A stretch of 28,143 bases of DNA. It comes from Ilumatobacteraceae bacterium (GTDB lineage Bacteria > Actinomycetota > Acidimicrobiia > Acidimicrobiales > Ilumatobacteraceae). This document shows positions 1 through 6,910 of the stretch, one piece after another (the first letter of the stretch is position 1; every line of letters begins with the position of its first letter). The stretch covers positions 1-28,143 of the forward strand of contig JAOBWK010000003.1 of NCBI GenBank assembly GCA_025463305.1. Direction: 5' to 3'. The notes beneath the pieces were generated by a model. That model was not told the origin of the DNA and did not search any database. It saw only the letters and a program-made list of their open reading frames with translations. Both the position numbers and the translations under genes were made by a program.

Positions 1-10
1 AACCGGCCGG

Positions 11-32
11 GCCCGGCCCTCGTGGGCCGGGC
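11..32 (-). terminator. GC-rich hairpin after the glycosyltransferase gene
   Basis: A perfect 9-bp inverted repeat (GCCCGGCCC, loop TCGT, GGGCCGGGC) lies nine bases beyond the stop codon of the minus-strand glycosyltransferase. There is no T-run, so this is a hairpin-only terminator candidate of the kind seen in other gaps of this window. What lies further downstream is outside the window. Confidence 0.55.
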
Positions 33-41
33 ACGTCCGCG

Positions 42-1064
42 TCACCGGGCGGCGAGCATCGAGCGGTAGACGGAGACGTAGCGGTCGACCATCGTGTCGA
101 TGCCGAAGGCCGCGACGGTCGCGGCGCGGATCGCGGGGCGATCGAGGTCGGCGACGAGACCGACCGCGCGCACGGCGTCGTCGATCCCGTCGACGAGGTA
201 CCCGTCGCGACCGTGCTCGATCAACTCGGGCATCGAGCCGCGGCTGTTGGCGATCACGGGCGTGCCGCAGGCCATCGCCTCGACGACGCTGTAGCCGAAC
301 GGCTCGTCGAAGTGGATCAGGTGCAGCAGCGCGAACGCCGCGCCGAGCACGCGGGCGCGGTCGGCGGCACCGACCGGCCCGATGTAGGTGACCCGGTCGC
401 CGTCGACGTGCGGCTCGACGACCTCGCGGAAGTACGCCTCGTCCTGGATGATGCCGGCGATGACGAGGCGGCGCCCACACCGCGCGGCGACCTCGATCGC
501 GTCGCCGGTTCCCTTGTCGGGATGGATCCGGCCGAAGTAGAGGAGGTGCTCGCCGAACTGCGGATCGAGCGCGAAGTCGTCGGTGGCGATGCCGTGGTGG
601 ATCGTCGCCGCGTACGTCAGCGCCGGGTGCCGGTCGGCGTCGCTGATCGCCACGTACGCGTTGGTCGCGTCGTACCGCGCGTACACGGGCACGATCCGCT
701 CCGACGAGAAGCCGTGGATCGTCGTGATCACCGGCGTGTCGACCAACCCGCTGTAGGTGAGCGGCAGGAAGTCGAATCCGTTGTGGATCACGTCGAACTC
801 GGTGGCGTGCTCGAACACGTTCGCGATGTGCACGCACTCGGCCGCCTTGGCGTCGATGCCGTCGACCTCCGACCACGCGCGCGGCGAGGTCCATGCCAGC
901 CGGCCGGCCGTCGCCGAATCGCCGGTGGCGAACAGGGTGACGTAGTGGCCGCTCGACACGAGGCCCTCGGCGAGGAGCGAGGCGAAGAGCTCCCACGGTC
1001 CGTAGTGACGGGGCGGCGTGCGCCACGAGATGGGGGCGAGGATCGCGATCCGCAGCGGCTGCAC
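42..1064 (-). CDS. Glycosyltransferase family 4 (GT-B fold)
   Basis: A 340-residue retaining GT-B glycosyltransferase that should transfer a sugar from a nucleotide donor to a glycan or lipid acceptor; donor and acceptor cannot be read from sequence. Residues 5-60 form the N-terminal Rossmann half, with GPWE at 22-25. The C-terminal donor-binding half has FGRIHPDKG (177-185) and the EX7E element, E254 to E262, within EPFGYSVVEAMACGTPV. No signal peptide or membrane segment is seen, so it is cytoplasmic. The open frame extends far upstream of the real start. GTG at 1064 is chosen because the Rossmann strand follows at once and a TAGCCT -10 box ends five bases before it. It diverges from a glycosyltransferase/GH130 operon, so a shared glycan pathway is likely (inference). 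The length is slightly short for GT4. Confidence 0.85.
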   Translation of the reverse strand: MQPLRIAILAPISWRTPPRHYGPWELFASLLAEGLVSSGHYVTLFATGDSATAGRLAWTSPRAWSEVDGIDAKAAECVHIANVFEHATEFDVIHNGFDFLPLTYSGLVDTPVITTIHGFSSERIVPVYARYDATNAYVAISDADRHPALTYAATIHHGIATDDFALDPQFGEHLLYFGRIHPDKGTGDAIEVAARCGRRLVIAGIIQDEAYFREVVEPHVDGDRVTYIGPVGAADRARVLGAAFALLHLIHFDEPFGYSVVEAMACGTPVIANSRGSMPELIEHGRDGYLVDGIDDAVRAVGLVADLDRPAIRAATVAAFGIDTMVDRYVSVYRSMLAAR

Positions 1065-1069
1065 ACGCG

Positions 1070-1075
1070 AGGCTA
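1070..1075 (-). promoter_or_regulatory. -10 box of leaderless glycosyltransferase gene
   Basis: TAGCCT on the minus strand ends five bases before the GTG at 1064. The transcript would therefore start at or within a base or two of the start codon. No convincing -35 is seen. Confidence 0.55.
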
Positions 1076-1140
1076 ACGCCGCGCCGGCGCTGCACGGTGT
1101 GGGGCGTGTCGGGCCGGACTCGATCTCCGCAGGCCAACGG

Positions 1141-1146
1141 TAGGAT
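1141..1146 (+). promoter_or_regulatory. -10 box for the GT/GH130 operon
   Basis: TAGGAT is the only good -10-like hexamer on this strand in the divergent gap (1065-1248). It would give a leader of roughly 95 bases before the ATG at 1249, which agrees with that gene having a Shine-Dalgarno, unlike most first genes here. Confidence 0.45.
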
Positions 1147-1237
1147 GGAACCTCGCTCGGAAGAGTCGCCTCGTTTGGGCAGGATGGCCGGTAGCGCTGT
1201 CGACCCGTGCAGGCTCGACGCCTCGTCCTCACCCGCC

Positions 1238-1244
1238 GAGGAGG
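1238..1244 (+). promoter_or_regulatory. Strong Shine-Dalgarno deciding the start at 1249
   Basis: GAGGAGG lies four bases before ATG 1249. It favours this ATG over the in-frame GTG at 1207. Confidence 0.75.
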
Positions 1245-1248
1245 CTTC

Positions 1249-2418
1249 ATGCCTGCAGATCCATCGTCGTCCCGACCGGGCACATCGCCCGGGCGGATCG
1301 GCATCGTCAGCACGTATCCGCCCAAGTTGTGCGGGCTCGCCACCTTCGCCGCGGCGCTCGGGGCCGGGTTGACGCGGGCGGGGCTCGAGGTCCGCATCGT
1401 GCGCATCGACGACGGTGAGGACGCGCTCGAGCCGTTCGCGGAGCCGGTGGTGGCCGACCTCGTCAACGGCGACCCGCGCTCGGTCGTCGCTGCGGCGGCC
1501 GCCCTGTCGGCGTGCGACGTGGCGATCGTCCAGCACGAGTACGGCATCTACGGCGGGGTCGACGGCGACGAGGTCATCACCCTGATCAACGCTCTCACCG
1601 TCCCGGCGATCGTCGTCCTGCACACCGTGCCGCTCGCACCGACGCCGCATCAGCGCTCGGTGCTGGAGGTCGTGGTCGATCTCGCCGATCGCGTCGTGGT
1701 GATGAGCGAGACAGCGCGCATCCGTCTCGGCGGTCTGTACGCGACCGACTCCAGCAAGGTCGTCACGATCCCGCACGGCGCGACGCGCTCGGTCGGGGTG
1801 GTGTCCGACCACGACGCCGACGCGGGGACGCCGCAGCTGCTGACGTGGGGTCTGCTCGGGCCGGGCAAGGGGATCGAGCACATGATCGACGCGCTCGCCC
1901 TGTTCGAGCCGGCGGAGCGGCCGCACTACACCGTTGCCGGCGTGACGCATCCGAAGGTGCTGGCCCGTCACGGCGACGTCTACCGTCGCTCGCTGATCGC
2001 TCGCGCCGCGGCGGCCGGCGTCGCCGACTGGGTGACCTTCGACGACACCTACCGCAACGTGCCCGATCTGATCCGCTTCGTGTCGTCGGCCGAGATCGTG
2101 GTGCTGCCCTACGACTCGCGCGATCAGGTCACGTCCGGCGTGCTCGTCGATGCGGTGGCTGCCGGCAAGCCGGTGATCGCCACGGCGTTCCCGCACGCGA
2201 TCGAGCTGCTCGGCTCGGGCGCCGGGTTGGTGGTGCCGCAGGGAGATGCGGCGGCGCTCGCCGTCGCCGTCCGCTCGGCGCTGGCCGACCCCACGTTGCT
2301 GCGGTCGATGGAGGCCGAGGCCGTCCGGCTCGCACCATCGCTCAGCTGGAGCGCCGTCGCGCGTCGGTACATCGCGCTGGCCGACGAGCTCGGCCTCGCC
2401 GCCGGGGTGCTGCGATGA
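1249..2418 (+). CDS. Glycosyltransferase (GT-B fold), first gene of GH130 operon
   Basis: A 389-residue cytoplasmic GT-B glycosyltransferase. After a short disordered start come the N-terminal signature STYPPKLCGLATF (21-33), QHEYGIYGG (95-103), IPHG (174-177), the donor-domain strand GLLGPGKGIE (201-210) and the nucleotide-sugar-binding stretch around TSGVLVDAVAAGKPVIAT (295-312). The EX7E of canonical GT4 is replaced here by TSGVLVDAVA. Proteins with the PPxxCG(L/I)A(T/N)F start are commonly encoded beside GH130 enzymes (family knowledge). The stop overlaps the next start as ATGA, so translation is coupled to the barrel protein and then GH130. Start chosen at 1249 for its Shine-Dalgarno. 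The likely role is mannose- or related sugar-containing oligosaccharide metabolism (inference); the substrate is unknown. Confidence 0.85.
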   Translation: MPADPSSSRPGTSPGRIGIVSTYPPKLCGLATFAAALGAGLTRAGLEVRIVRIDDGEDALEPFAEPVVADLVNGDPRSVVAAAAALSACDVAIVQHEYGIYGGVDGDEVITLINALTVPAIVVLHTVPLAPTPHQRSVLEVVVDLADRVVVMSETARIRLGGLYATDSSKVVTIPHGATRSVGVVSDHDADAGTPQLLTWGLLGPGKGIEHMIDALALFEPAERPHYTVAGVTHPKVLARHGDVYRRSLIARAAAAGVADWVTFDDTYRNVPDLIRFVSSAEIVVLPYDSRDQVTSGVLVDAVAAGKPVIATAFPHAIELLGSGAGLVVPQGDAAALAVAVRSALADPTLLRSMEAEAVRLAPSLSWSAVARRYIALADELGLAAGVLR

Positions 2419-3449
2419 CGACCCCGGTGGCCTTCGATCACCTCGCCCGGCTGTGCGACCACCGTGGCCTCTACGAGCACGCGAAGATGACCGTGCGGCG
2501 CGAGGAGCACGGCTACTGCACCGACGACAACGCCCGGCTGCTCGTCGTCGCGACGCGCGAGGCCGTTGCCGGCAACCCGTCGCCCGTGGCCGAGCGGTTG
2601 ATCGGTGTCGCACTCGACTTCGTGCTCGACGCGCAGGTCGAGGACGGGCGCTGCCACAACCGGATGGCTCGTTCGGGTGCGTGGGCCGACGAGCCGTCCA
2701 CCGAGGACTGCTGGGGACGCAGCCTGTGGGGACTCGGCACCAGCGCCGCCCAGGATCGGTCACCGTCGACCCGTGCCCGCGCACTGGCTGCGTTCGAGTG
2801 CGGGATCCAGCAACGATCGGAGTGGCCGCGAGCGATGGCGTTCGCTGCCATCGGCGCCGCTGAGGTGTGCGCGGTGCAGCCGGACCACGCCGGGGCGCGG
2901 ACGTTGCTCCGCGATGCGCTCGACGTGATCGGCGATCTCGTGCCCTGCACCGGCGATGCCCACGTGTGGGCCTGGCCGGAGCTGCGCCTGCGCTATGCCA
3001 ACGCCGCGCTGGCCGAGGCCGTCATCGTCGCCGGGACCGTTCTCGGCAGCGACCGGGATCGCGACCGTGGCCTGACCATGCTGCGCTGGCTGCTGGAGCT
3101 GGAGACCCGATCGGGACACCTCTCCCTCACCGGGGTCGACGGCCGCGGCCCCGAGGACCCGGGTGTCCAGTTCGATCAACAGCCGATCGAGGCCGCGGCC
3201 CTCGCCGACGCGTGCTGGGCGGCGACAGCCTCCACCGGTGAGCGATCGTGGGAGCGCGGTGTGGAGCTGGCGGCGGCGTGGTTCGAGGGCAGCAACGACG
3301 TCGGTGTGGTCATGCACGATCGCACATCGGGCGGCGGCTTCGACGGACTCCACCCGACCGGCGCGAACCTCAACGAAGGGGCGGAATCGACGCTCGCCTT
3401 CATCTCCACGATGCAGCGGTCGCGGTCCATCGGCTTCGCGCTCCGATGA
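2415..3449 (+). CDS. Putative alpha/alpha-barrel glycosidase-like protein
   Basis: A 344-residue cytoplasmic protein made of repeated helical segments, resembling the (alpha/alpha)6 six-hairpin fold of glycan-active enzymes. I recognise it as the type of protein that sits between a GT and a GH130 gene, but I know of no assigned reaction. Conserved-looking polar motifs are HGYCTDDNAR (32-41), EDCWGRSLWGLG (97-108), WPELRLRYANA (187-197), FDQQPIEA (253-260) and DGLHPTGANLNEGAEST (310-326). These are rich in Asp, Glu, Trp and Asn, as expected for a carbohydrate cleft. It overlaps both neighbours by 4 bp (ATGA at each end), so the three products are probably made in fixed ratio and may act together. 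There is no signal peptide. Confidence 0.7.
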   Translation: MTTPVAFDHLARLCDHRGLYEHAKMTVRREEHGYCTDDNARLLVVATREAVAGNPSPVAERLIGVALDFVLDAQVEDGRCHNRMARSGAWADEPSTEDCWGRSLWGLGTSAAQDRSPSTRARALAAFECGIQQRSEWPRAMAFAAIGAAEVCAVQPDHAGARTLLRDALDVIGDLVPCTGDAHVWAWPELRLRYANAALAEAVIVAGTVLGSDRDRDRGLTMLRWLLELETRSGHLSLTGVDGRGPEDPGVQFDQQPIEAAALADACWAATASTGERSWERGVELAAAWFEGSNDVGVVMHDRTSGGGFDGLHPTGANLNEGAESTLAFISTMQRSRSIGFALR

Positions 3450-4933
3450 CCACCGCCGCGATCACCGAGACCGGCGTGGAGCTGAACCCCGACTCGAAGC
3501 GAGTCATCACCCGGTTCTTCGTCCCCGGCCGCGAGGACCTCGGCCCCGGCGACTCGCGCGCCGGACCCGTGATCCGCCGCATCCTCGAGCTCGACGAGGC
3601 CGATGTCGTGGCCTGCATGACCGACCTCGATGCGCGCTTCGCCCATCGGCACCGCGACATCGATCAGGTCTTCGAGCAGCACGCGGTGATGGTGACGTCG
3701 CGCCTCGCCGATGGCGTGGAGCTGTCGCCGGCTCGGCGCCGGTTCCTCGGCGCGTCGTTCACCCACGAGTTCTCGATCGAGGCAGCCGCGCTGTGCAACC
3801 CGTCGATCGTGCTCCATCCGCAGCAGGTCGATGACGGTCGCGATGGGGTCGGCACGCGCTTCGTGCTCAGCGCGCGCAGCATCGGTGAGGGGCATCGCTC
3901 GTCGATCAGCTTCCGCACCGGCACCGTGCGCGACGACGGGTCGGTCACCATCGACCCGCCCGGACCCTTCCCGCACACCGCCCTGCCCACCGCCGGCCTG
4001 CACCAGCGCAGCGTGCTCCACGCGAAGTTGGGCCAGCTCGACGACGACCGCGGCAACGCAGCCTTCGTCCTCGATCGGCTGCCCGAGCAGTTCGACGACG
4101 CCGAGCTGAACGCGCGCATCGAGCGACTCGACCTCGACCGCGCGACCCGACGGAACACGGCGGTCACCGTCGACAACCTGCGCGCGCTCATGCACTCGTC
4201 GTACGTGGTCGAGTTCGACGATGTCGGCGAGATCTCCGAGCGCGTGCTGTGGCCGCAGGCTCCCGTCGAGAGCCACGGCATGGAGGACGCCCGCTTCGTC
4301 CGCTTCACGCGGCCGGACGGATCGGTCACGTGCTACGCGACGTACACGGGCTACGACGGCGCCAACGTCTGCGTGCAGCTGTTGGAGACGACGGACTTCG
4401 TCCGGTTCCGCGTCACCCCGATGGCCGGCCCGGCAGCGGTCGGCAAGGGTCTCGCCCTGTTCCCGCGGCAGATCGACGGCCGCTACGTCGCGCTCTCGCG
4501 CTCGGACCGAGAGACCAACGCGATCGCGTTCTCCGACGATCTCTACTGCTGGAACGAGTCACAGACGATCCAGGTGCCCGAGCAGCCGTGGGAGATGCTG
4601 CAGCTCGGCAACTGCGGCTCGCCGATCGAGACCGCCGACGGCTGGCTGGTGCTCACCCACGGTGTGGGCCCGATGCGCACCTACTCCCTGGGTGCGATGC
4701 TGCTCGACCTGCGCGATCCGCGCGTCGTGCTCGCCCGCTCGGTGACGCCGATCCTGGTGCCCGGCAACGATCGTCGCGACGGATACGTCCCGAACGTCGT
4801 GTACACGTGCGGCGCGCTCGCCCATGGCGACGTCCTCGTCCTGCCGTACGCGATCGCCGATCAGCGGATCCGGATCGCGACGCTGTCGATCACCGAGCTG
4901 CTCGCGACGTTGCAACCCGTGCCGGTGCCGTGA
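3446..4933 (+). CDS. GH130 family glycosidase/phosphorylase
   Basis: A 495-residue protein whose C-terminal two thirds match the GH130 five-bladed propeller. Visible signatures are HGMEDAR (277-283; the family EDPR-type catalytic Asp motif, with Ala in place of Pro), YTGYDG (300-305), KGLALFPR (334-341), NCGSPIE (389-395), HGVGPMRTYSLGAMLLD (405-421) and YVPNVVYTCG (447-456). Family members phosphorolyse or hydrolyse beta-1,2- or beta-1,4-mannosides. The roughly 200-residue N-terminal extension with charged helices is typical of the longer GH130 group. Whether it is a phosphorylase or a hydrolase cannot be decided here. It is the last gene of an operon with ATGA overlaps. Its TGA (4931-4933) directly abuts the stop of the convergent esterase gene. 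Confidence 0.85.
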   Translation: MTTAAITETGVELNPDSKRVITRFFVPGREDLGPGDSRAGPVIRRILELDEADVVACMTDLDARFAHRHRDIDQVFEQHAVMVTSRLADGVELSPARRRFLGASFTHEFSIEAAALCNPSIVLHPQQVDDGRDGVGTRFVLSARSIGEGHRSSISFRTGTVRDDGSVTIDPPGPFPHTALPTAGLHQRSVLHAKLGQLDDDRGNAAFVLDRLPEQFDDAELNARIERLDLDRATRRNTAVTVDNLRALMHSSYVVEFDDVGEISERVLWPQAPVESHGMEDARFVRFTRPDGSVTCYATYTGYDGANVCVQLLETTDFVRFRVTPMAGPAAVGKGLALFPRQIDGRYVALSRSDRETNAIAFSDDLYCWNESQTIQVPEQPWEMLQLGNCGSPIETADGWLVLTHGVGPMRTYSLGAMLLDLRDPRVVLARSVTPILVPGNDRRDGYVPNVVYTCGALAHGDVLVLPYAIADQRIRIATLSITELLATLQPVPVP

Positions 4934-6793
4934 TCAGCTCGCGCTGATCCAGCCCTCGAGATCCACGACGACGTCCGTGGTGACCGAGCTGACGAGGCAG
5001 AACGTCGACGTGCCGTCGGTCGAGACGACGGCGCGGTTGGCCACGGTGACGCCGGTCGACACGTTGACGTTCGAAACTGGCGGCACGGTGGCGCCGCACG
5101 GGTACGCCGCGATGTAGCCGTCGGCCGCCGGTGCGACCGCGGTGAGGTTGACGATCGCCGCCGACACCGTGCGGCCGATGTCGACGGTGATGGGCGTGCC
5201 GGCCGCGAGGTGCTGCGTGGCGCGGGTGTCGAGCACGCGTTGGGGATCGGCGGCCGTCGTGGCGAGACCGCTCCCACCGCTGAACGCCTGGAGGTCGACG
5301 ATGACGTCGGTGTCCGTGCTGGCGTACACGCACAGCCGACCGCCGGGGACGGCGACGGTGCCCACCGCGGCCACGTCGTGACCGGCGGTGACGTTCAGGG
5401 TCGAGGTCGCCGGCGGGGCGATCGTCGGCGCGCTGCACGAGCCGGGAAGAACCGTCACGAACCCGTCCGCCGCGGGAACGACGGCCGTGACGTCGACGGT
5501 GGCGGCAGTCGTGCCGCTCGATGTGCCGCTCGATAGGGTCGGATCGAAGCCCGGTGCGCCCGACAGGTCGATCGTCATCGCGTGTCCGGCGAGCAGCCGC
5601 ACCTGTGGTGACGACAGCGCCTGGGTACGGCCCGCCCGGGTGTCGATCAGGCGCAGCGGCGTGACGGCTGCGGTCGGCGATCCGCCGGGCCCGATCCAGC
5701 CGCTGACGTCGACGATCACATCGGTGGCGACGGGGCTGTAGACGCACAGCGCGCCCTGGCCGAGCCGCACCACGGCGGAGTTGGCGACGGTGGTGGCGCG
5801 CCCGGCGTTGACCACCGACGTCGTCGGCACCCCGCTGCCGCACGGGAACGCCGTGAGGTAGGCGTCGCCGCACGGCCCGACGGCCACCACCGAGACGAGC
5901 GCCGCGACCGCGTCAGCGGCGACGCCACCGGCGCCGGCGACCGGGACGGAGAGCACCGAGCCGGCACCCAGCATCGAGCCCGTCCGTGTGTCGACGAGGC
6001 GGACCGGCGCCGGCAACAGCTGCACACCACCCGAAGCCGTCACACCCGTGCTCGCCGAAGCGGTGGTCGGTGGAGCGCCGGCGAACGATGTCGCCGCGCA
6101 ACGCGACGGCACATCGGGCGGCAGTGAGTCGAGCGCGTCGCCGATCAGCGCCCCCATCGCCGCGGCCGACTGCGGGCCGAGGTGGATGCCGTCGGTGGAG
6201 AACCAGCTCGTCGGCATCCCCGCGCTGCGGCTCGCCCAATCAGCGAGCACCAGCTCGGGGTACTGCGCCGCCTTGGTCCGCAGCACCGCGTTGCTCGTCT
6301 GGAACCGCGAGGCGGATGGTCCCGCGACGCGGTACGTCAGCCAGATCACGTGGTCGATGCCCTGAGCATGGGCCTCGGCGACGAACACGTCGACCGCGGC
6401 GCCGATCCCGAACGTGCCCGACGACGGATCGTCGTAGCCCGCGGCGATCACGAGGGCGCGGTCGTAGCGGCCCGCATCGGCGCGCACGACGGTGAGCGCA
6501 TTGGTCGGTGCGGGAGACGGCGGGATGCTGCAGCTCGTCGTGATCAGCCGGCGGCAACCGGCGCTCTCGAGGATGAACGAGTGCCGTGCCGCGAGCGCGG
6601 CCTTGCCCGCGGCGCTGTACGACTGGGCGAGTCCGTTCAGCACGGAGTCGCCGACGAGCAGCGCCTCGACCTTCAACGGCGCGGCGTGCGCCGGCGTCGT
6701 CCGTGCGGTGCCGATCCCCGCAGCCGTGACGGAGACCACGAGCGCAAGGGTCAGCAGCACATGGCGGAGGCGTCGTGCATGGGTGGAAGGCAT
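4934..6793 (-). CDS. Secreted SGNH-type esterase with three C-terminal beta repeats
   Basis: A 619-residue exported protein. A signal peptide (Arg-rich start, hydrophobic core, ending near AHA) is followed by an SGNH hydrolase domain: GDSVLNG (block I, Ser about 50), GYDD (about 119-122, where the family has GxND) and DGIH (Asp about 201, His about 204). Three copies of a beta-rich repeat follow at about 264-366, 380-504 and 519-615. Each begins with a (V/L)RL(V/I)DTR or RVLDTR motif and ends with TDVIVDV/L..W-type strands. This repeat is common in secreted actinobacterial proteins, and its ligand is unknown. The likely role is deacylation of cell-wall or external glycan (inference). Start 6793 is chosen because TATGGT ends seven bases upstream; in-frame ATGs at 6805 and 6811 are alternatives. 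The Asn to Asp change in block III is unusual. Confidence 0.75.
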   Translation of the reverse strand: MPSTHARRLRHVLLTLALVVSVTAAGIGTARTTPAHAAPLKVEALLVGDSVLNGLAQSYSAAGKAALAARHSFILESAGCRRLITTSCSIPPSPAPTNALTVVRADAGRYDRALVIAAGYDDPSSGTFGIGAAVDVFVAEAHAQGIDHVIWLTYRVAGPSASRFQTSNAVLRTKAAQYPELVLADWASRSAGMPTSWFSTDGIHLGPQSAAAMGALIGDALDSLPPDVPSRCAATSFAGAPPTTASASTGVTASGGVQLLPAPVRLVDTRTGSMLGAGSVLSVPVAGAGGVAADAVAALVSVVAVGPCGDAYLTAFPCGSGVPTTSVVNAGRATTVANSAVVRLGQGALCVYSPVATDVIVDVSGWIGPGGSPTAAVTPLRLIDTRAGRTQALSSPQVRLLAGHAMTIDLSGAPGFDPTLSSGTSSGTTAATVDVTAVVPAADGFVTVLPGSCSAPTIAPPATSTLNVTAGHDVAAVGTVAVPGGRLCVYASTDTDVIVDLQAFSGGSGLATTAADPQRVLDTRATQHLAAGTPITVDIGRTVSAAIVNLTAVAPAADGYIAAYPCGATVPPVSNVNVSTGVTVANRAVVSTDGTSTFCLVSSVTTDVVVDLEGWISAS

Positions 6794-6800
6794 CGGGCGA

Positions 6801-6806
6801 ACCATA
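6801..6806 (-). promoter_or_regulatory. -10 box of leaderless esterase gene
   Basis: TATGGT on the minus strand ends seven bases before ATG 6793. This is the spacing seen at other leaderless starts in the window. Confidence 0.5.
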
Positions 6807-6910
6807 GGCATGCACCGTGGGTGGAGCCGGCTTCCGTGTCGGCCCGGCGCGTCGGCTGGCTCAGGGCGAACTCCCAGCATCGGCCCAGGACACGATGAGA
6901 CGCGACCCCG

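Noticed and set aside
1065..1547. N-terminal extension of the minus-strand glycosyltransferase frame
   Set aside because: Low-complexity antisense of the 1249 gene; the GT4 fold starts at GTG 1064 behind a -10 box.
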